40,919 nucleotides of DNA from Pseudomonadota bacterium (GCA_010028905.1 RGZZ01000005.1:1-40919), one strand, 5' to 3'; shown: positions 18,475 through 27,408, counted from the stretch's first letter. Notes: a model not told the origin generated them from the letters alone. Program-made: numbers and translations.

Positions 18475-19642
18475 TCATCGCGCGAGGGTCCAGTGGCCGC
18501 TCTCGACCCGGATCATCACGAAGGCGTCGCGCCCCAGACCGTTGTGATCTGCAGGCGAGAAGTGGTAGCGCCCTCCGGTTCCGATGAAGTTCCGGGTCTC
18601 CTCGAGCCACGCGCGCAGCTTGACGCGAGACGGCTCACCGCCTGCCATCGGCAATGTCGCGTTCAGGCCGTCCCGAAAGAGGTTGAGGGCGTCCCAGGCG
18701 TGTCCGCCGAACGACGAGGCTGGCGTGTGGAAACGGCTCTCATACCATCGGCTGTACTGCGATTCGACCGCGCGCAGCGGGTGGTTCCACGCGAGCGTGT
18801 CAGACACCAGGAGGAGGCTTCCCGGGAAGAGGATTCCCTCGGCGGCCGGACCGGCCTCGTCGAGGAACTCCCGGGATGCGATGCCGTGACTGAAGATCAG
18901 CATCTGCGGCAGATCTGAAGCGCGAGCGAGACGCGCCACGATCGCGGGCCCCGGGCGCGTCGCCCATGTGATCAGCGCGCCGGCGTCGGAGCGCTTCACG
19001 TCGCTGATGAAGCGAGCGAGCGCTGCGCTGTCCGGGGTTGTCGCACTGAAGCGTGTAGAGGCGACGACGCGAATGCCCGCCGCCTCGGCCATCTCCTTCA
19101 GCGCAGCCTCCCCGCCCCGCCCGAATGAATCGTCGGCGCAGGCGATGGCGACGCGGGCCACATCGCGACGGGCGAGATGGTCATAGATGCGGCCCACGGC
19201 CTGGGTGTCGCCTGGAGCGTCCTTGAAGACCCACGGCCGCACCGGCTTCACAACCTCGTCTCCGGCTGCGAGCGACATCAACGGCACCCGGGCCGCTTCC
19301 ACCACTGGGACGACCGCCATCGTCTCGGCGGTCGTGCTGGGGCCGATGATGGCCGACACCCGCGGGTTGGCGACCAGCTGCCGGGCGGCAGCGACTGCCG
19401 TATCGGGCTCGCCTCGCGTATCGAAGAGCTGCAGCTCGAGCCGGTGGCCATCGATGCCCCCTGCGGCGTTGAGATCGTCGATGTGCGCCCGCAGGGTGTT
19501 TGCTTCCGGCTGTCCGATGAACGAGGTTCGGCCGCTCGATGAGACCAGGGCGCCCACGACGATGGGTGCGGGCGCACATCGACGAGCACCCCGTCACGCT
19601 CAGTGCGGCCAGGGCGACGACGCAGAGCAGGCCGGTTCGCAT
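18475..19642 (-). CDS. LivJ-type periplasmic binding protein, frameshift after the lipobox
   Basis: From 19557 one reads a type I periplasmic-binding fold of the branched-chain amino acid receptor family: GALVSSSGRTSFIGQPEANT, LNAAGGIDGHRLELQLFDT, VSAIIGPSTTAETMAVVPV, VARVAIACADDSFGRGG, LIFSHGIASREFLDEAGPAA and SSFGGHAWDALNLFRDGL. The secretion signal is present but in another frame: ATG 19642 starts MRTGLLCVVALAALSVTGCSS, a lipoprotein signal with lipobox SVTGC. One surplus base between about 19560 and 19588 separates the halves; removing it gives ...GCSSCAPAPIVVGAL. Without correction only a GTG at 19557 could start a signal-less protein. It is the first gene of the sensory cluster, presumably its ligand receptor. 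Confidence 0.78.
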
Positions 19643-19685
19643 TGACCGGGAGGGTGTGCCGTAGACGCGGGGAATCAACCCGACT

Positions 19686-21416
19686 GTGTTCGGCCTGCCC
19701 TTCCCCTGGCCCCTTCCCGAGCGGTTTCGCCTGCAGCCTCTGCTCCGCTCGCTCGTGCTCCGCTTCATGATCGTCGCGGTGCCGCTCCTGCTTGTGTTCG
19801 TGGTGTTCAACCTGTTCTTCGTGGCCCAGCGCGAGCAGGTCGTTCTCACCGAGGCCCTTCGCACGCGCGCCTTCTCCCTGTGCCGCAATCTCGCCCTCAA
19901 CGGCGCGCAGGCGAGGGAGTCGTTCGGCGATTACCTGCTGCAGCCGATCTCGCGTGCCGCTTCTCGACTTCCCGACGTGGCGTGGGTCGTGTTCGCCGAC
20001 GAGCGGGGGCACGTGCTGGCCGAGGCGGGTCCCGACACGGTCGAGGCGCATCGAAGAGGTCCGCTGGCTGACGCGCTCCTGCACCAGCACGAGGCCGTGG
20101 AGGTGATCGACGACGGCGCCCCCGGCTTCATCGGTGTCTGCGTTCCGATGAGCTCGCGAGAAGGCGGGATCGGAACGGTCTCCCTCGGGCTGAACGCCCA
20201 GCGCCTGCGGGTCGCCGCGGCGGGTTCGCGACAGGACGCACTGAACCTGACGCTCCTGCTGGTGCTGGGCATCAGCACGGTGACCTTTCCCCTCGTCTAC
20301 CTGGCGGTTCGCCCGCTCAGCCGCATCGTGCAGGCCGCGCGCGAGATCTCGAAGGGGCGCCTCGAGACGCGGGTTGCCGTGGAGCGCAAGGACGAGCTGG
20401 GACGACTGGGGCTTGCCCTCAACCGGATGGCTGAGCGCCTGGGAGGCGTCATGGCCAGGGAGCGGGCGAAGCGCGCGGTTCTGGAGGCCCGCGTGGCCGA
20501 GCTGCGTGCCTGTGGGGAGCGGGTGGCGTCTGGAGATCTGGCGGCCCGTGCCCCGGCGGGAGATGATGAGCTCGGCAGGCTCGCTTCCGGCTTCAACGAG
20601 ATGGTGGAGCACGTGCAGCGCCTGCTCCACGCGGAGCGTTCGATGCAGAAGGACCTCGAGGCCAACCAGGCGGTTCTGCAGGCCGCGAACACCCGCCTGC
20701 TTGACCTCGACCGCAGGAAGAGCGATTTCCTCAACACGGTCTCCCACGAGCTGCGCACCCCGTTGACGTCCATCAAGGCCTTCACCGAGATCCTCCTCGA
20801 CCAGGAGGGCAGATACATCTCGGGCGATGAGGCTTCGGGTCGCGCGGAGGAGCGCGAGTTCCTCTCGATCATCGACCAGGAGGCTGATCGGCTCACGCGG
20901 CTCATCGATGATCTCCTCGATCTCACGCGCATCGAGGCAGAGTCGACGGCCGAGGCCTTCGTCACCTTGCCGCTGGGCGTCGTCGTGGAGGGAAGTGTGC
21001 GGTCGTGCCGCGCCCTGGCGGAGCAGAAGGACATCTCGGTCTCCCTCGACATCAGCGGTGAGGTGACGGTTCGTGGAGACCGTGATCGCCTGGCCCAGGT
21101 CGTGACCAACCTGCTCAGCAACGCCATCAAGTTCACCCCGTCTGGCGGCAGCGTAACCGTGACAGTGAGCCGTTCCGGCACCGATGCCGTGCTGTCGGTG
21201 AGCGACACGGGCGTGGGCATTGCGCACACCGACCTCGAGCGCATCTTCGAGGAGTTCCAGCAGGTCGACCGTTCGCGCGGAGATGCGCCGAGCGGGTCGG
21301 GCCTCGGTCTTCCCATCGTACGCCGCATCGTGGAGCGTCACGGGGGCCGCGTCAGTGTCAGAAGCGCGGTATCGCAGGGGAGCACGTTCACCGTGACGCT
21401 GCCGTCGGTGGGCTGA
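19686..21416 (+). CDS. Membrane sensor histidine kinase, intact
   Basis: The start is GTG 19686; 576 residues. Two membrane helices (FMIVAVPLLLVFVVFNLFF; LNLTLLLVLGISTVTFPLVYL) flank a periplasmic domain of about 150 residues. Two HAMP units follow: VRPLSRIVQAAREISKGRLE...LNRMAERL and ERVASGDLAARAP...FNEMVEHV. Then come a coiled coil, the H-box DFLNTVSHELRTPLTS, N-box NLLSNAIKFTP, G1 SDTGVGI, F-box FEEFQQVDRS and G2 GSGLGLPIVRRI. The order is the same as in the frameshifted kinase at 16782-18478, from which it diverges across about 40 bp, so the two are paralogues. No regulator gene adjoins it. Confidence 0.92.
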   Translation: MFGLPFPWPLPERFRLQPLLRSLVLRFMIVAVPLLLVFVVFNLFFVAQREQVVLTEALRTRAFSLCRNLALNGAQARESFGDYLLQPISRAASRLPDVAWVVFADERGHVLAEAGPDTVEAHRRGPLADALLHQHEAVEVIDDGAPGFIGVCVPMSSREGGIGTVSLGLNAQRLRVAAAGSRQDALNLTLLLVLGISTVTFPLVYLAVRPLSRIVQAAREISKGRLETRVAVERKDELGRLGLALNRMAERLGGVMARERAKRAVLEARVAELRACGERVASGDLAARAPAGDDELGRLASGFNEMVEHVQRLLHAERSMQKDLEANQAVLQAANTRLLDLDRRKSDFLNTVSHELRTPLTSIKAFTEILLDQEGRYISGDEASGRAEEREFLSIIDQEADRLTRLIDDLLDLTRIEAESTAEAFVTLPLGVVVEGSVRSCRALAEQKDISVSLDISGEVTVRGDRDRLAQVVTNLLSNAIKFTPSGGSVTVTVSRSGTDAVLSVSDTGVGIAHTDLERIFEEFQQVDRSRGDAPSGSGLGLPIVRRIVERHGGRVSVRSAVSQGSTFTVTLPSVG

Positions 21417-21438
21417 ACGCGCGCATGGACAAGTTCTG

Positions 21439-21514
21439 TGGTGGGCGAAGAGGGATTCGAACCCCCGACCCTCTCCGTGTAAAGGAGACACTCTAGCCGC
21501 TGAGTTATTCGCCC
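21439..21514 (-). tRNA. tRNA-Val (anticodon UAC), CCA encoded
   Basis: The 76-nt cloverleaf on the minus strand has acceptor GGGCGAA (21514-21508) pairing with TTCGCCC (21449-21443), discriminator A and an encoded CCA (21441-21439). The anticodon stem TCTCC/GGAGA holds loop TTTACAC, giving anticodon TAC, which reads GUA and other valine codons. T-arm loop is TTCGAAT. It lies 22 nt beyond the histidine kinase stop, on the opposite strand, with its own promoter at 21526-21555. Confidence 0.97.
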
Positions 21515-21525
21515 GAGGTTCACGC

Positions 21526-21555
21526 ATCTTATCACTGCCCCGCGCCCGTGGTCAA
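21526..21555 (-). promoter_or_regulatory. Promoter of the tRNA-Val gene
   Basis: Minus strand TTGACC (21555-21550), 18-nt spacer, TAAGAT (21531-21526), 11 nt before the mature tRNA 5' end. Confidence 0.7.
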
Positions 21556-21603
21556 GGAAGGCTTCGGCGAGGCAGGTTCACGGGCAGCGACGAAAGTGCT
21601 GCG

Positions 21604-21656
21604 GAACGCGTGTTCACCCGACTGGAACATGCGTTCTGTGGTAGGAACACATGTTT
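21604..21656. promoter_or_regulatory. Three phased GAAC-N4-GTTC boxes (LexA/SOS-box type operator array)
   Basis: GAACGCGTGTTC (21604-21615), GAACATGCGTTC (21625-21636) and GAACACATGTTT (21645-21656) match the Gram-positive LexA (DinR) box GAAC-N4-GTTC exactly, exactly and with one mismatch. They repeat every 21 and 20 nt, two helical turns, so bound dimers would sit on one face of the DNA. The array lies 116 nt before the SGNH hydrolase start and about 50 nt upstream of the tRNA-Val promoter. The rest of the gap 21515-21771 shows no gene. Which gene is controlled is unclear. Confidence 0.6.
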
Positions 21657-21771
21657 GTCGTGTGCGCCCTGAATCTGTTGGTGGCCCGTTGAGGGCGCTG
21701 CGGTCGCCGGCGAGATACAAGCCCCCTCCCCAGGGCCGAGGGGGAGCGGCAGATGCCGCGAAATCACCCGC

Positions 21772-23271
21772 ATGAATCAGTCAGATGGGCTCGACCCCTC
21801 CCGCCGTTCGGGACAGGAAGCGGTCGAACGCGGTGATCGCGCGGTCTCTCCGCGCCGACGCGGCTTTGCCGTGGCGTTCCGGCGCGCATTGCTGGTTCTT
21901 CTCGCGGTCGAGGCGATTCTGCGCCTGCTGCCTCCTCCTCCCTTCATCGCGCCTGCCGCCCTGCGCGGCAGGCCAGTGCATCTGCGAGGCGTGCGACCTG
22001 TCGTCGCCGATTACGAGACGAGAACCCCGCCGTTCGCCCGAGATCCCTCGACGACGGTCACGCGTGTGGTCTGTTGCGGGAGCTCGTCCACGTATGGCCT
22101 GGGCCTTCCTCCTCAAGGGGCCTGGCCGTGGCGTCTGGCCACGATGCTCGGGGGCAGGGGCGAGGTTGTGAACCTCGCCCGTGTAGGTGCGTGCAGCGCC
22201 GATCAGGTCGAGATCGTGCGCGCCGCGCTTCTGTTGCGACCGTCGGTGATCGTGGTGATGGAGGGGAACAACGAGCTGCTCGCCATCATGGCCGCGCGGG
22301 CCAGCGGAGCGCCGCTGGAAGCCCGTGTAGAGCGCTGGGTGCTGGAGGCGTCGACGCGGAGCCGCCTCTGCGGATGGGTGCGGGCCCTCGTGGCCTCTCC
22401 CGCGTCACCCCCTCCCGTCGACGCGCCTGCACCGCTGGGACTGGCGCAGGTCGAGGTCACCGATGACGAGCTGGCGCTCGCTCGCGAGACCTTTCGAGGC
22501 AACCTTCACGAGATTGTGCGGTTGTGCTCAGCGGCTGGGGTCGGACTGATGCTCTGCACGGTCCCGGTGAATCGCGTGCTCCCCTGCCCGCTCGAGCGCG
22601 ATCGGCATCCCGTTCGTGCCAGCGACGCGCTCAACGAGGTGGTGAAGGGCGTTGGACGAGAGGACGGCACGCTGGTGTGCGATCTCGGAGGGTTCGACGC
22701 GTCTCTCTTCCTCGACGCCTGTCACTTCAACGACGCGGGCGCGAGACGCGCTGCCGAGGAGGTTGCGAGCGCGCTTCGGCGCTCGGGTCACGCGCCACCG
22801 ACAGGCCCTGGAAGAGCAGATGGGCCGGCCACCGACGAACCACGGATCGGGGGGAAGCGGTCGGCCTGGATCGACCTCGCGCACTTCGGCGATCTCCTCA
22901 CCTACCTCGACACGCAAGGCCGCGCACTCCCCCCTGAGCTGGTGACCCATCTGCGCGCCGCCTACCAGCGGCACACCTCGGTCTCGTTCGCCCTCGCCGA
23001 CGCCCTCGAGCCGCTCGACCCCGCCCATACCGACGATCTCTCGGTGCTTGCGCTCTACGGCCACATCCTCACCACCGCGCATCGATACTCCCTGGCATGC
23101 GCCTGTTATGCCAGGGCCCGCAGCCTCGACCCTGAGGCCACCGTCGATCTCGGTTGGGCGCGATGGTTTGCGAACGACGCTGCAGGGGCGCTCGAGGCCT
23201 GGCAGCAGGGCGGACTCGACGACGTCACGCAACAGGCCTGTCGTGTGCTCGACCCGATGGCTCGCCCTTGA
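21772..23271 (+). CDS. Membrane-anchored SGNH/GDSL-type hydrolase with TPR-like tail
   Basis: In this 499-residue protein a basic N-terminus precedes one membrane helix (about 38-53), so the body is probably extracytoplasmic. The SGNH blocks are visible: VVCCGSSSTYGLG (block I, probable nucleophile Ser105 in G-S-S), NLARVGA (block II, Gly139), MEGNNE (block III, Asn166-Asn167) and FLDACHFND (block V, Asp315 and His318). From about residue 350 the helical segments (ALYGHILTTAHRYSLACACY, SLDPEATVDLGWARWF) resemble one or two TPRs. The family includes esterases and O-acyl-carbohydrate transfer or deacylation enzymes; the substrate is unknown. Its stop codon overlaps the ffh promoter. A triple GAAC-N4-GTTC array lies upstream. 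Confidence 0.78.
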   Translation: MNQSDGLDPSRRSGQEAVERGDRAVSPRRRGFAVAFRRALLVLLAVEAILRLLPPPPFIAPAALRGRPVHLRGVRPVVADYETRTPPFARDPSTTVTRVVCCGSSSTYGLGLPPQGAWPWRLATMLGGRGEVVNLARVGACSADQVEIVRAALLLRPSVIVVMEGNNELLAIMAARASGAPLEARVERWVLEASTRSRLCGWVRALVASPASPPPVDAPAPLGLAQVEVTDDELALARETFRGNLHEIVRLCSAAGVGLMLCTVPVNRVLPCPLERDRHPVRASDALNEVVKGVGREDGTLVCDLGGFDASLFLDACHFNDAGARRAAEEVASALRRSGHAPPTGPGRADGPATDEPRIGGKRSAWIDLAHFGDLLTYLDTQGRALPPELVTHLRAAYQRHTSVSFALADALEPLDPAHTDDLSVLALYGHILTTAHRYSLACACYARARSLDPEATVDLGWARWFANDAAGALEAWQQGGLDDVTQQACRVLDPMARP

Positions 23272-23296
23272 CAGCCACTTGCACGGGGGATATACT
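23268..23296 (+). promoter_or_regulatory. Consensus sigma-70 promoter of the ffh superoperon
   Basis: TTGACA (23268-23273), exactly 17 nt, TATACT (23291-23296); overlaps the SGNH gene stop codon. Expected transcript start near 23303, giving a leader of about 90 nt before ffh. Confidence 0.85.
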
Positions 23297-23356
23297 CTTC
23301 GGGGCCTCGCGCGGCTGTTCATCACAGCGTGCAGCGTCGAGGCAACGCGCGACAAC

Positions 23357-23378
23357 GGCGCACGACGCGCCATTTTTT
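23357..23378 (+). terminator. Possible attenuator hairpin in the ffh leader
   Basis: GGCGC-ACGAC-GCGCC (23357-23371) followed by A and six T (23373-23378), 16 nt before the ffh ATG. The stem is only 5 bp, but the pattern is that of an intrinsic terminator placed between promoter and first gene. Confidence 0.4.
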
Positions 23379-23394
23379 GTTTAGGGCGATTTCG

Positions 23395-24762
23395 ATGCTC
23401 GATTCCATCGGCCAGAGACTGACGGCCATCTTCAAGAACCTGCGCAGCCGCGGAAAGCTCACCGAGAGCGATGTGAGCGAGGCCATGCGCGAGGTGCAGC
23501 GTGCCCTTCTCGAGGCTGACGTCAGCCTTCCCGTGGTCAAGGATTTCGTGGCGCGGGTCAAGGAAAAGGCCATCGGCGAAGATGTCTGGAAGAGCCTGAC
23601 GCCGGGCCAGCTGGTCATCAAGTACGTCCGCGACGAGCTCGTCGAGCTCATGGGCGGCCAGAACGAGAAGATCCATCTCGCGTCTCAACCGCCCACCGTG
23701 ATCATGATGGTCGGCCTGCACGGTCAGGGCAAGACCACCAGCACGGGCAAGCTGGCCCGTCTGCTCAAGGAGCAGGGCCGCAAGCCGCTGCTCGTGGCGT
23801 GCGACGTGTACAGGCCTGCGGCTGTCACCCAGCTTCAGGTGCTCGGCCGCCAGCTCGACATTCCCGTCTATGCCGAGGAAGGCAGCCAGAACCCTGTCGA
23901 GATCGCGCGGCACGCACTCGAGCACGCCGAGCGCACGGCCCGTGACGTGATCTTCGTCGACACCGCGGGCCGCCTCCACGTAGACGACGGCCTCATGACC
24001 GAGCTCAAGGAGCTGCGGGCTGCGGTGAACCCTCACGAGACCCTGCTCGTGGTCGATGCCATGACCGGCCAGGACGCGGTGAACGTGGCCAAAGCCTTCA
24101 ACGACGCAGTGGGCGTCGACGGTGTCGTGCTCACGAAGTTCGACGGCGATGCGCGCGGTGGCGCGGCGCTCTCTGTGAAGGCCGTCACGGGCAAGCCCAT
24201 CAAGTACATCGGCACGGGGGAGAAGCTCACCGCCCTCGAGCCGTTCCATCCAGACCGCCTTGTGGGTCGCATGCTCGGCATGGGTGACGTGCTCACCATG
24301 ATCGAGAAGGCTGAGCAGACGATGTCGGCCGAGCAGGCCGAAGAGCTCGAGCGCAAGCTCCGCTCACAAGACTTTGACCTCCAGGACTTCATGGAGCAGC
24401 TCGAGCAGGTACGCAAGATGGGGCCGCTCCAAGAGCTCCTGGGCATGCTCCCTGGCTTCTCCAATGCCGCGGCACTGAAAGACCTGCAGGTCGACGAGCG
24501 CCAGTTCAGCCGAATCACGGCCATCATCAAGTCGATGACCCCGAAGGAGCGGCGGAACCCGGATCTGCTGAACGCGTCGCGCAAGCGTCGCGTCGCCAGC
24601 GGCTCGGGCACCCAGGTCGAAGACGTGAATCGCCTGCTCAAGCAGTTCGACATGACCAAGCAGATGATGAAACGTCTCACCGGAGGCGCAGGGCCGTTCG
24701 GCGGAGGTGGCAAGAAGAAGCCCAAGAAGCGCATGAAGCTCCAGCTCCCGTTTGGCTGGTAG
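23395..24762 (+). CDS. ffh: Signal recognition particle protein Ffh
   Basis: The ATG at 23395 matches the family start MLDSIGQRLTAIFKNL; upstream sequence in frame is leader. The 455 residues comprise the N-domain four-helix bundle, the SRP GTPase and the methionine-rich M-domain. G1 is GLHGQGKTT (107-115; usually GLQGSGKTT, so His and Gln replace Gln and Ser), then DVYRPAA, DTAGR (189-193), TKFDGDARGG (247-256). The M-domain ends in a Gly/Lys-rich tail (GGAGPFGGGGKKKPKKRMK). Ffh with 4.5S RNA binds signal peptides at the ribosome and docks with FtsY. It opens the ribosome/secretion operon; the next gene begins 277 nt later. No SRP RNA gene is seen in the window. Confidence 0.98.
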   Translation: MLDSIGQRLTAIFKNLRSRGKLTESDVSEAMREVQRALLEADVSLPVVKDFVARVKEKAIGEDVWKSLTPGQLVIKYVRDELVELMGGQNEKIHLASQPPTVIMMVGLHGQGKTTSTGKLARLLKEQGRKPLLVACDVYRPAAVTQLQVLGRQLDIPVYAEEGSQNPVEIARHALEHAERTARDVIFVDTAGRLHVDDGLMTELKELRAAVNPHETLLVVDAMTGQDAVNVAKAFNDAVGVDGVVLTKFDGDARGGAALSVKAVTGKPIKYIGTGEKLTALEPFHPDRLVGRMLGMGDVLTMIEKAEQTMSAEQAEELERKLRSQDFDLQDFMEQLEQVRKMGPLQELLGMLPGFSNAAALKDLQVDERQFSRITAIIKSMTPKERRNPDLLNASRKRRVASGSGTQVEDVNRLLKQFDMTKQMMKRLTGGAGPFGGGGKKKPKKRMKLQLPFGW

Positions 24763-25039
24763 TCGAAGGCGACGACCTAGACATTGCAGAGGAATCCCTG
24801 ACCCCAAAAGCATATAACCGTTGTCCTGGAATCGCCCGTCCGCTCCATGCCGAATGGCACGTGTCGACGATTTCAAGACCGTCCAGGCACAGATGTCCCG
24901 TGAGCACCCGCGGCGCGCAGCCTCCATCCTTGCAGGTCTGCCTCAGCGCCGCTCCGACCGCGTCCGAAGATACGGCGCGCTCAGATGCGAACGGGGTCTT
25001 CCAGGTTGAAAGTCCCAACAACAGCGAGGTGACAAACAC

Positions 25040-25327
25040 ATGGTCAAGCTCAAACTGCGTCGGCAGGGCAAGAAGAAGCAGCCCACCTATCGTCTCGTGG
25101 CCGCCGACAGCCACAGCCCGCGCGATGGTCGATTCATCGAGATCCTCGGGCACTACAACCCCCGCACCGAGCCCCCGACGGTGGTGCTGAAGGAAGAGAA
25201 GATCCGCGAGTGGCTCGGCAAGGGCGCCCAGCCCACCGAGTCGGTGCGCTCTCTGCTGCAGTCCGCCGGCATGCTCGCGCGTGAGGTCTCGTCGCCCAAG
25301 GCCGCGGCCGCCGTCGCCGCCGAGTAG
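25040..25327 (+). CDS. rpsP: 30S ribosomal protein S16
   Basis: The 95-residue protein begins with the S16 sequence MVKLKLRRQGKKKQPTYRLV and has DGRFIEILGHYNP and the KEEKIREWLGKGAQPTESV segment typical of the family. An Ala-rich tail (AAAAVAAE) ends it. S16 is an early assembly protein of the 30S body. GAGGTGA lies 7 nt before the ATG. The 277-nt gap from ffh (24763-25039) contains a TATAAC hexamer near 24813 but no good -35, so a weak internal promoter or a leader is possible; I see no gene there. Confidence 0.97.
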   Translation: MVKLKLRRQGKKKQPTYRLVAADSHSPRDGRFIEILGHYNPRTEPPTVVLKEEKIREWLGKGAQPTESVRSLLQSAGMLAREVSSPKAAAAVAAE

Positions 25328-25506
25328 GCGCTCGCACCCGCTCACGAAGTCGTGGGTGGGGCCTGCGTTCGACGGGTCGCTCTCGTTTCCCCGATCTCAC
25401 GGCATCCGAGCGGTCTCCTATGATCGCTCGCGATTTCCTTTCCGTTGCGTCGCCCGCCTCGTCGTTGACTCACAGGTGGGACGGCCGGTCAGACAGTGGA
25501 GGACAC

Positions 25507-25734
25507 ATGAAAGAACTGCTGGAGTTTCTCGCCCGCAACCTCGTCGACCATCCAGATGCCGTCGAGGTCGACGTGATCGATGAAGATCGCACCACGGTGC
25601 TCGAGCTTCGGGTTGATCCCGACGATCTCGGCCGCATCATCGGTCGCCAGGGACGTGTCGCACAGGCCCTGCGCACCCTCGTGAAGGCGGCCGCCGCTCG
25701 CGACGGCCGTCGCGTGACAGTCGAGATCGTCTGA
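25507..25734 (+). CDS. khpA: KhpA-type KH-domain RNA-binding protein (YlqC)
   Basis: The start ATG 25507 has GGAGG 5 nt upstream; 75 residues, the usual KhpA length. The KH motif is RIIGRQGRVAQALRTLV (the GxxG loop GRQG), followed by a short strand VTVEIV. KhpA dimers, or KhpA-KhpB complexes, bind small RNAs and mRNAs in Gram-positive bacteria. It lies between rpsP and ylqD, the conserved place, and its TGA overlaps the ylqD ATG. Confidence 0.94.
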   Translation: MKELLEFLARNLVDHPDAVEVDVIDEDRTTVLELRVDPDDLGRIIGRQGRVAQALRTLVKAAAARDGRRVTVEIV

Positions 25735-26108
25735 TGGGCGCTTCCGCCATCGAGCTGCGTCGCCCGGTGGACGTCAAGGTCATCATGTCGCCGGGGTTTC
25801 GCGAGCAGCTCACTGCTGAAGCGCGTGACACCCTTGCACGCATCGACCGCAACCTGTCGATCATCGAGGGACTTCCCGAGCCACGTGATGCGCAGCAGGA
25901 GACGGAGCGCGCACGCCTTCTATCACTGAAGGCGCAGCTCGAGTGGCGCATGCGCGAGGTCGAAGGCGTCGAAGATGGCGCGGAGCTGCCGTTCCGCTCC
26001 TTCGAGGGAACCGTGACCCTCGCTGAAGGCGATGACTTCCTTCAGAAGATGGGGCACGCCGAGGTCGTGCTGCTCGACTGGAAAGTGGTCGAGATCCGCG
26101 GGCTGTGA
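25734..26108 (+). CDS. ylqD: YlqD family protein
   Basis: The 124-residue soluble protein matches the small YlqD family by position (between khpA and rimM, as in Bacillus subtilis) and by features. It opens with VDVKVIMSPGFREQL, continues with a charged helical middle (RIDRNLSIIEGLPE... ERARLLSLKAQLEWRM), and ends in a beta-rich tail around SFEGTVTLAEGDDF and EVVLLDWKVVEIRG. The biochemical role of YlqD is not established; the C-terminal strands look like an RNA-binding barrel (inference). ATG overlaps the khpA stop; its stop overlaps the rimM GTG. Confidence 0.82.
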   Translation: MGASAIELRRPVDVKVIMSPGFREQLTAEARDTLARIDRNLSIIEGLPEPRDAQQETERARLLSLKAQLEWRMREVEGVEDGAELPFRSFEGTVTLAEGDDFLQKMGHAEVVLLDWKVVEIRGL

Positions 26109-26659
26109 GCACGCAGGACTGGATCACCATCGGCACCGTGGCCGCACCCCACGGGGTGCACGGTGAGCTGCGGGTGAAGATCGAGACCGATTTCCCGGAG
26201 CGCTTCACCGAGACCGACAAGCTCACGTTTCTCCCCCCCGCGGCGCGAGGTGGGCGTGAGCAGGAAGAGGAATGTCCGCGGGCCTATGCGGTGGAAGCTG
26301 CTCGGCCGCATCGCGGCATGTTCCTCCTGACGCTTGCCGGGGTCGCGTCGCGCGAGGATGCAGACCGCCTGCGCGGGCACCGCGTGGTGGTGCGTCGAGA
26401 CGAGGTGAAGCCGCTGCCCGAGGGCACCTGGTACATCTTCGAGCTCGAGGGCCTCGACGTGTACACCACCCAGGGGGTCTGGCTCGGCGTTCTGACAGAG
26501 GTCCTGCAGCCCGGCGCCAACGACGTCTATGTGGTGAAGCGCGACGGCCGGGAGACCCTTCTGCCGGCCATCAAGCAGGTGATCGTGGGCGTCGATCTCG
26601 AGCGTCGCCGCATGACCGTCAATCCGCTCGAGGAGTACGAGGAGTCCGCACCGTCGTGA
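26105..26659 (+). CDS. rimM: Ribosome maturation factor RimM
   Basis: The GTG start overlaps the ylqD stop (GTGA). The 184 residues show the RimM barrel ([20 protein letters not shown]), the mid segment [22 protein letters not shown] and the PRC-barrel ([18 protein letters not shown], then [10 protein letters not shown]). RimM binds S19 and helps mature the 30S head. It carries an acidic insert GGREQEEE in the first barrel. It sits directly before trmD, the near-universal arrangement; its TGA overlaps the trmD ATG. Confidence 0.96.
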   Translation: MSTQDWITIGTVAAPHGVHGELRVKIETDFPERFTETDKLTFLPPAARGGREQEEECPRAYAVEAARPHRGMFLLTLAGVASREDADRLRGHRVVVRRDEVKPLPEGTWYIFELEGLDVYTTQGVWLGVLTEVLQPGANDVYVVKRDGRETLLPAIKQVIVGVDLERRRMTVNPLEEYEESAPS

Positions 26660-27408
26660 TGCGCATCGACATCGTGACCCTCTTCCCGGAGATGTTCGCG
26701 CCGCTCGAGCACAGCATCATCCAGCGCGCTCGCACCGCCGGCCACATCACCGTCGCGCTCCACCAGCTCCGCGACTACGCCACCGACAAGCATCGCATGG
26801 TCGACGACGAGCCCTACGGTGGAGGCGCGGGCATGCTGTTGAAGCCAGAGCCCGCGGCCGCAGCCGTGCGGGCGGTGCAGCAGATGGCCGTTCCACGGGC
26901 ACGGGTGATCCTGATGTCGCCCCAGGGGGCCCCCTTCAGCCAGGCCATCGCGGAGCGCCTGGCGGGCTACCCCCGGCTCATCGTCTTCTGCGGTCACTAC
27001 GAGGGGATCGACGAGCGGTTCGTGGAGGCGCTCGTCGACGAGGAGATCTCCATCGGCGATTTCGTGCTCACGGGAGGAGAGATCCCAGCCATGGCACTGG
27101 TCGACGCGGTGGCGCGCCTTCAGCCTGACGTCATCGACGCGGCTTCCCTCGAGCAGGAGTCCTTCACCCATGGCCTTCTCGAGGCCCCTCACTACACCCG
27201 CCCCCGCACGTGGGAGGCGATGGAGGTTCCCGCGGTCCTGCTGAGCGGGCATCACGCCGAGATCGATCGATGGAGGCGTCGGGAATCGCTGCGGCGAACC
27301 GCCCTGCGCCGACCCGACCTGCTGGCGCAGGCTGAGCTCAGCCCGGTCGATCGGCGCATGCTCGAAGAAGCGCTTGCCCATACGCCTTCCGAGGGAGTCG
27401 ACGCGTGA
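26659..27408 (+). CDS. trmD: tRNA (guanine-N1-)-methyltransferase TrmD
   Basis: ATG 26659 shares its A with the rimM stop; 249 residues. The start [13 protein letters not shown] is diagnostic. The SPOUT knot that binds S-adenosylmethionine spans [15 protein letters not shown] and [13 protein letters not shown]. Near the C-terminal domain boundary are [15 protein letters not shown], with the conserved catalytic region, and VLLSGHH. TrmD makes m1G37 in tRNAs reading CNN codons and prevents +1 frameshifting. The stop overlaps the next start as GTGA. Confidence 0.98.
   Translation: MRIDIVTLFPEMFAPLEHSIIQRARTAGHITVALHQLRDYATDKHRMVDDEPYGGGAGMLLKPEPAAAAVRAVQQMAVPRARVILMSPQGAPFSQAIAERLAGYPRLIVFCGHYEGIDERFVEALVDEEISIGDFVLTGGEIPAMALVDAVARLQPDVIDAASLEQESFTHGLLEAPHYTRPRTWEAMEVPAVLLSGHHAEIDRWRRRESLRRTALRRPDLLAQAELSPVDRRMLEEALAHTPSEGVDA

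Noticed and set aside
19278-21527. Minus-strand open frame of 749 codons
   Set aside because: Antisense to the intact histidine kinase and the tRNA; composition His/Arg/Gly-rich with no domain, a product of GC-rich codon bias.
22528-24249. Minus-strand open frame of 573 codons
   Set aside because: Antisense to the SGNH hydrolase and ffh, which have clear motifs; no recognisable domain.
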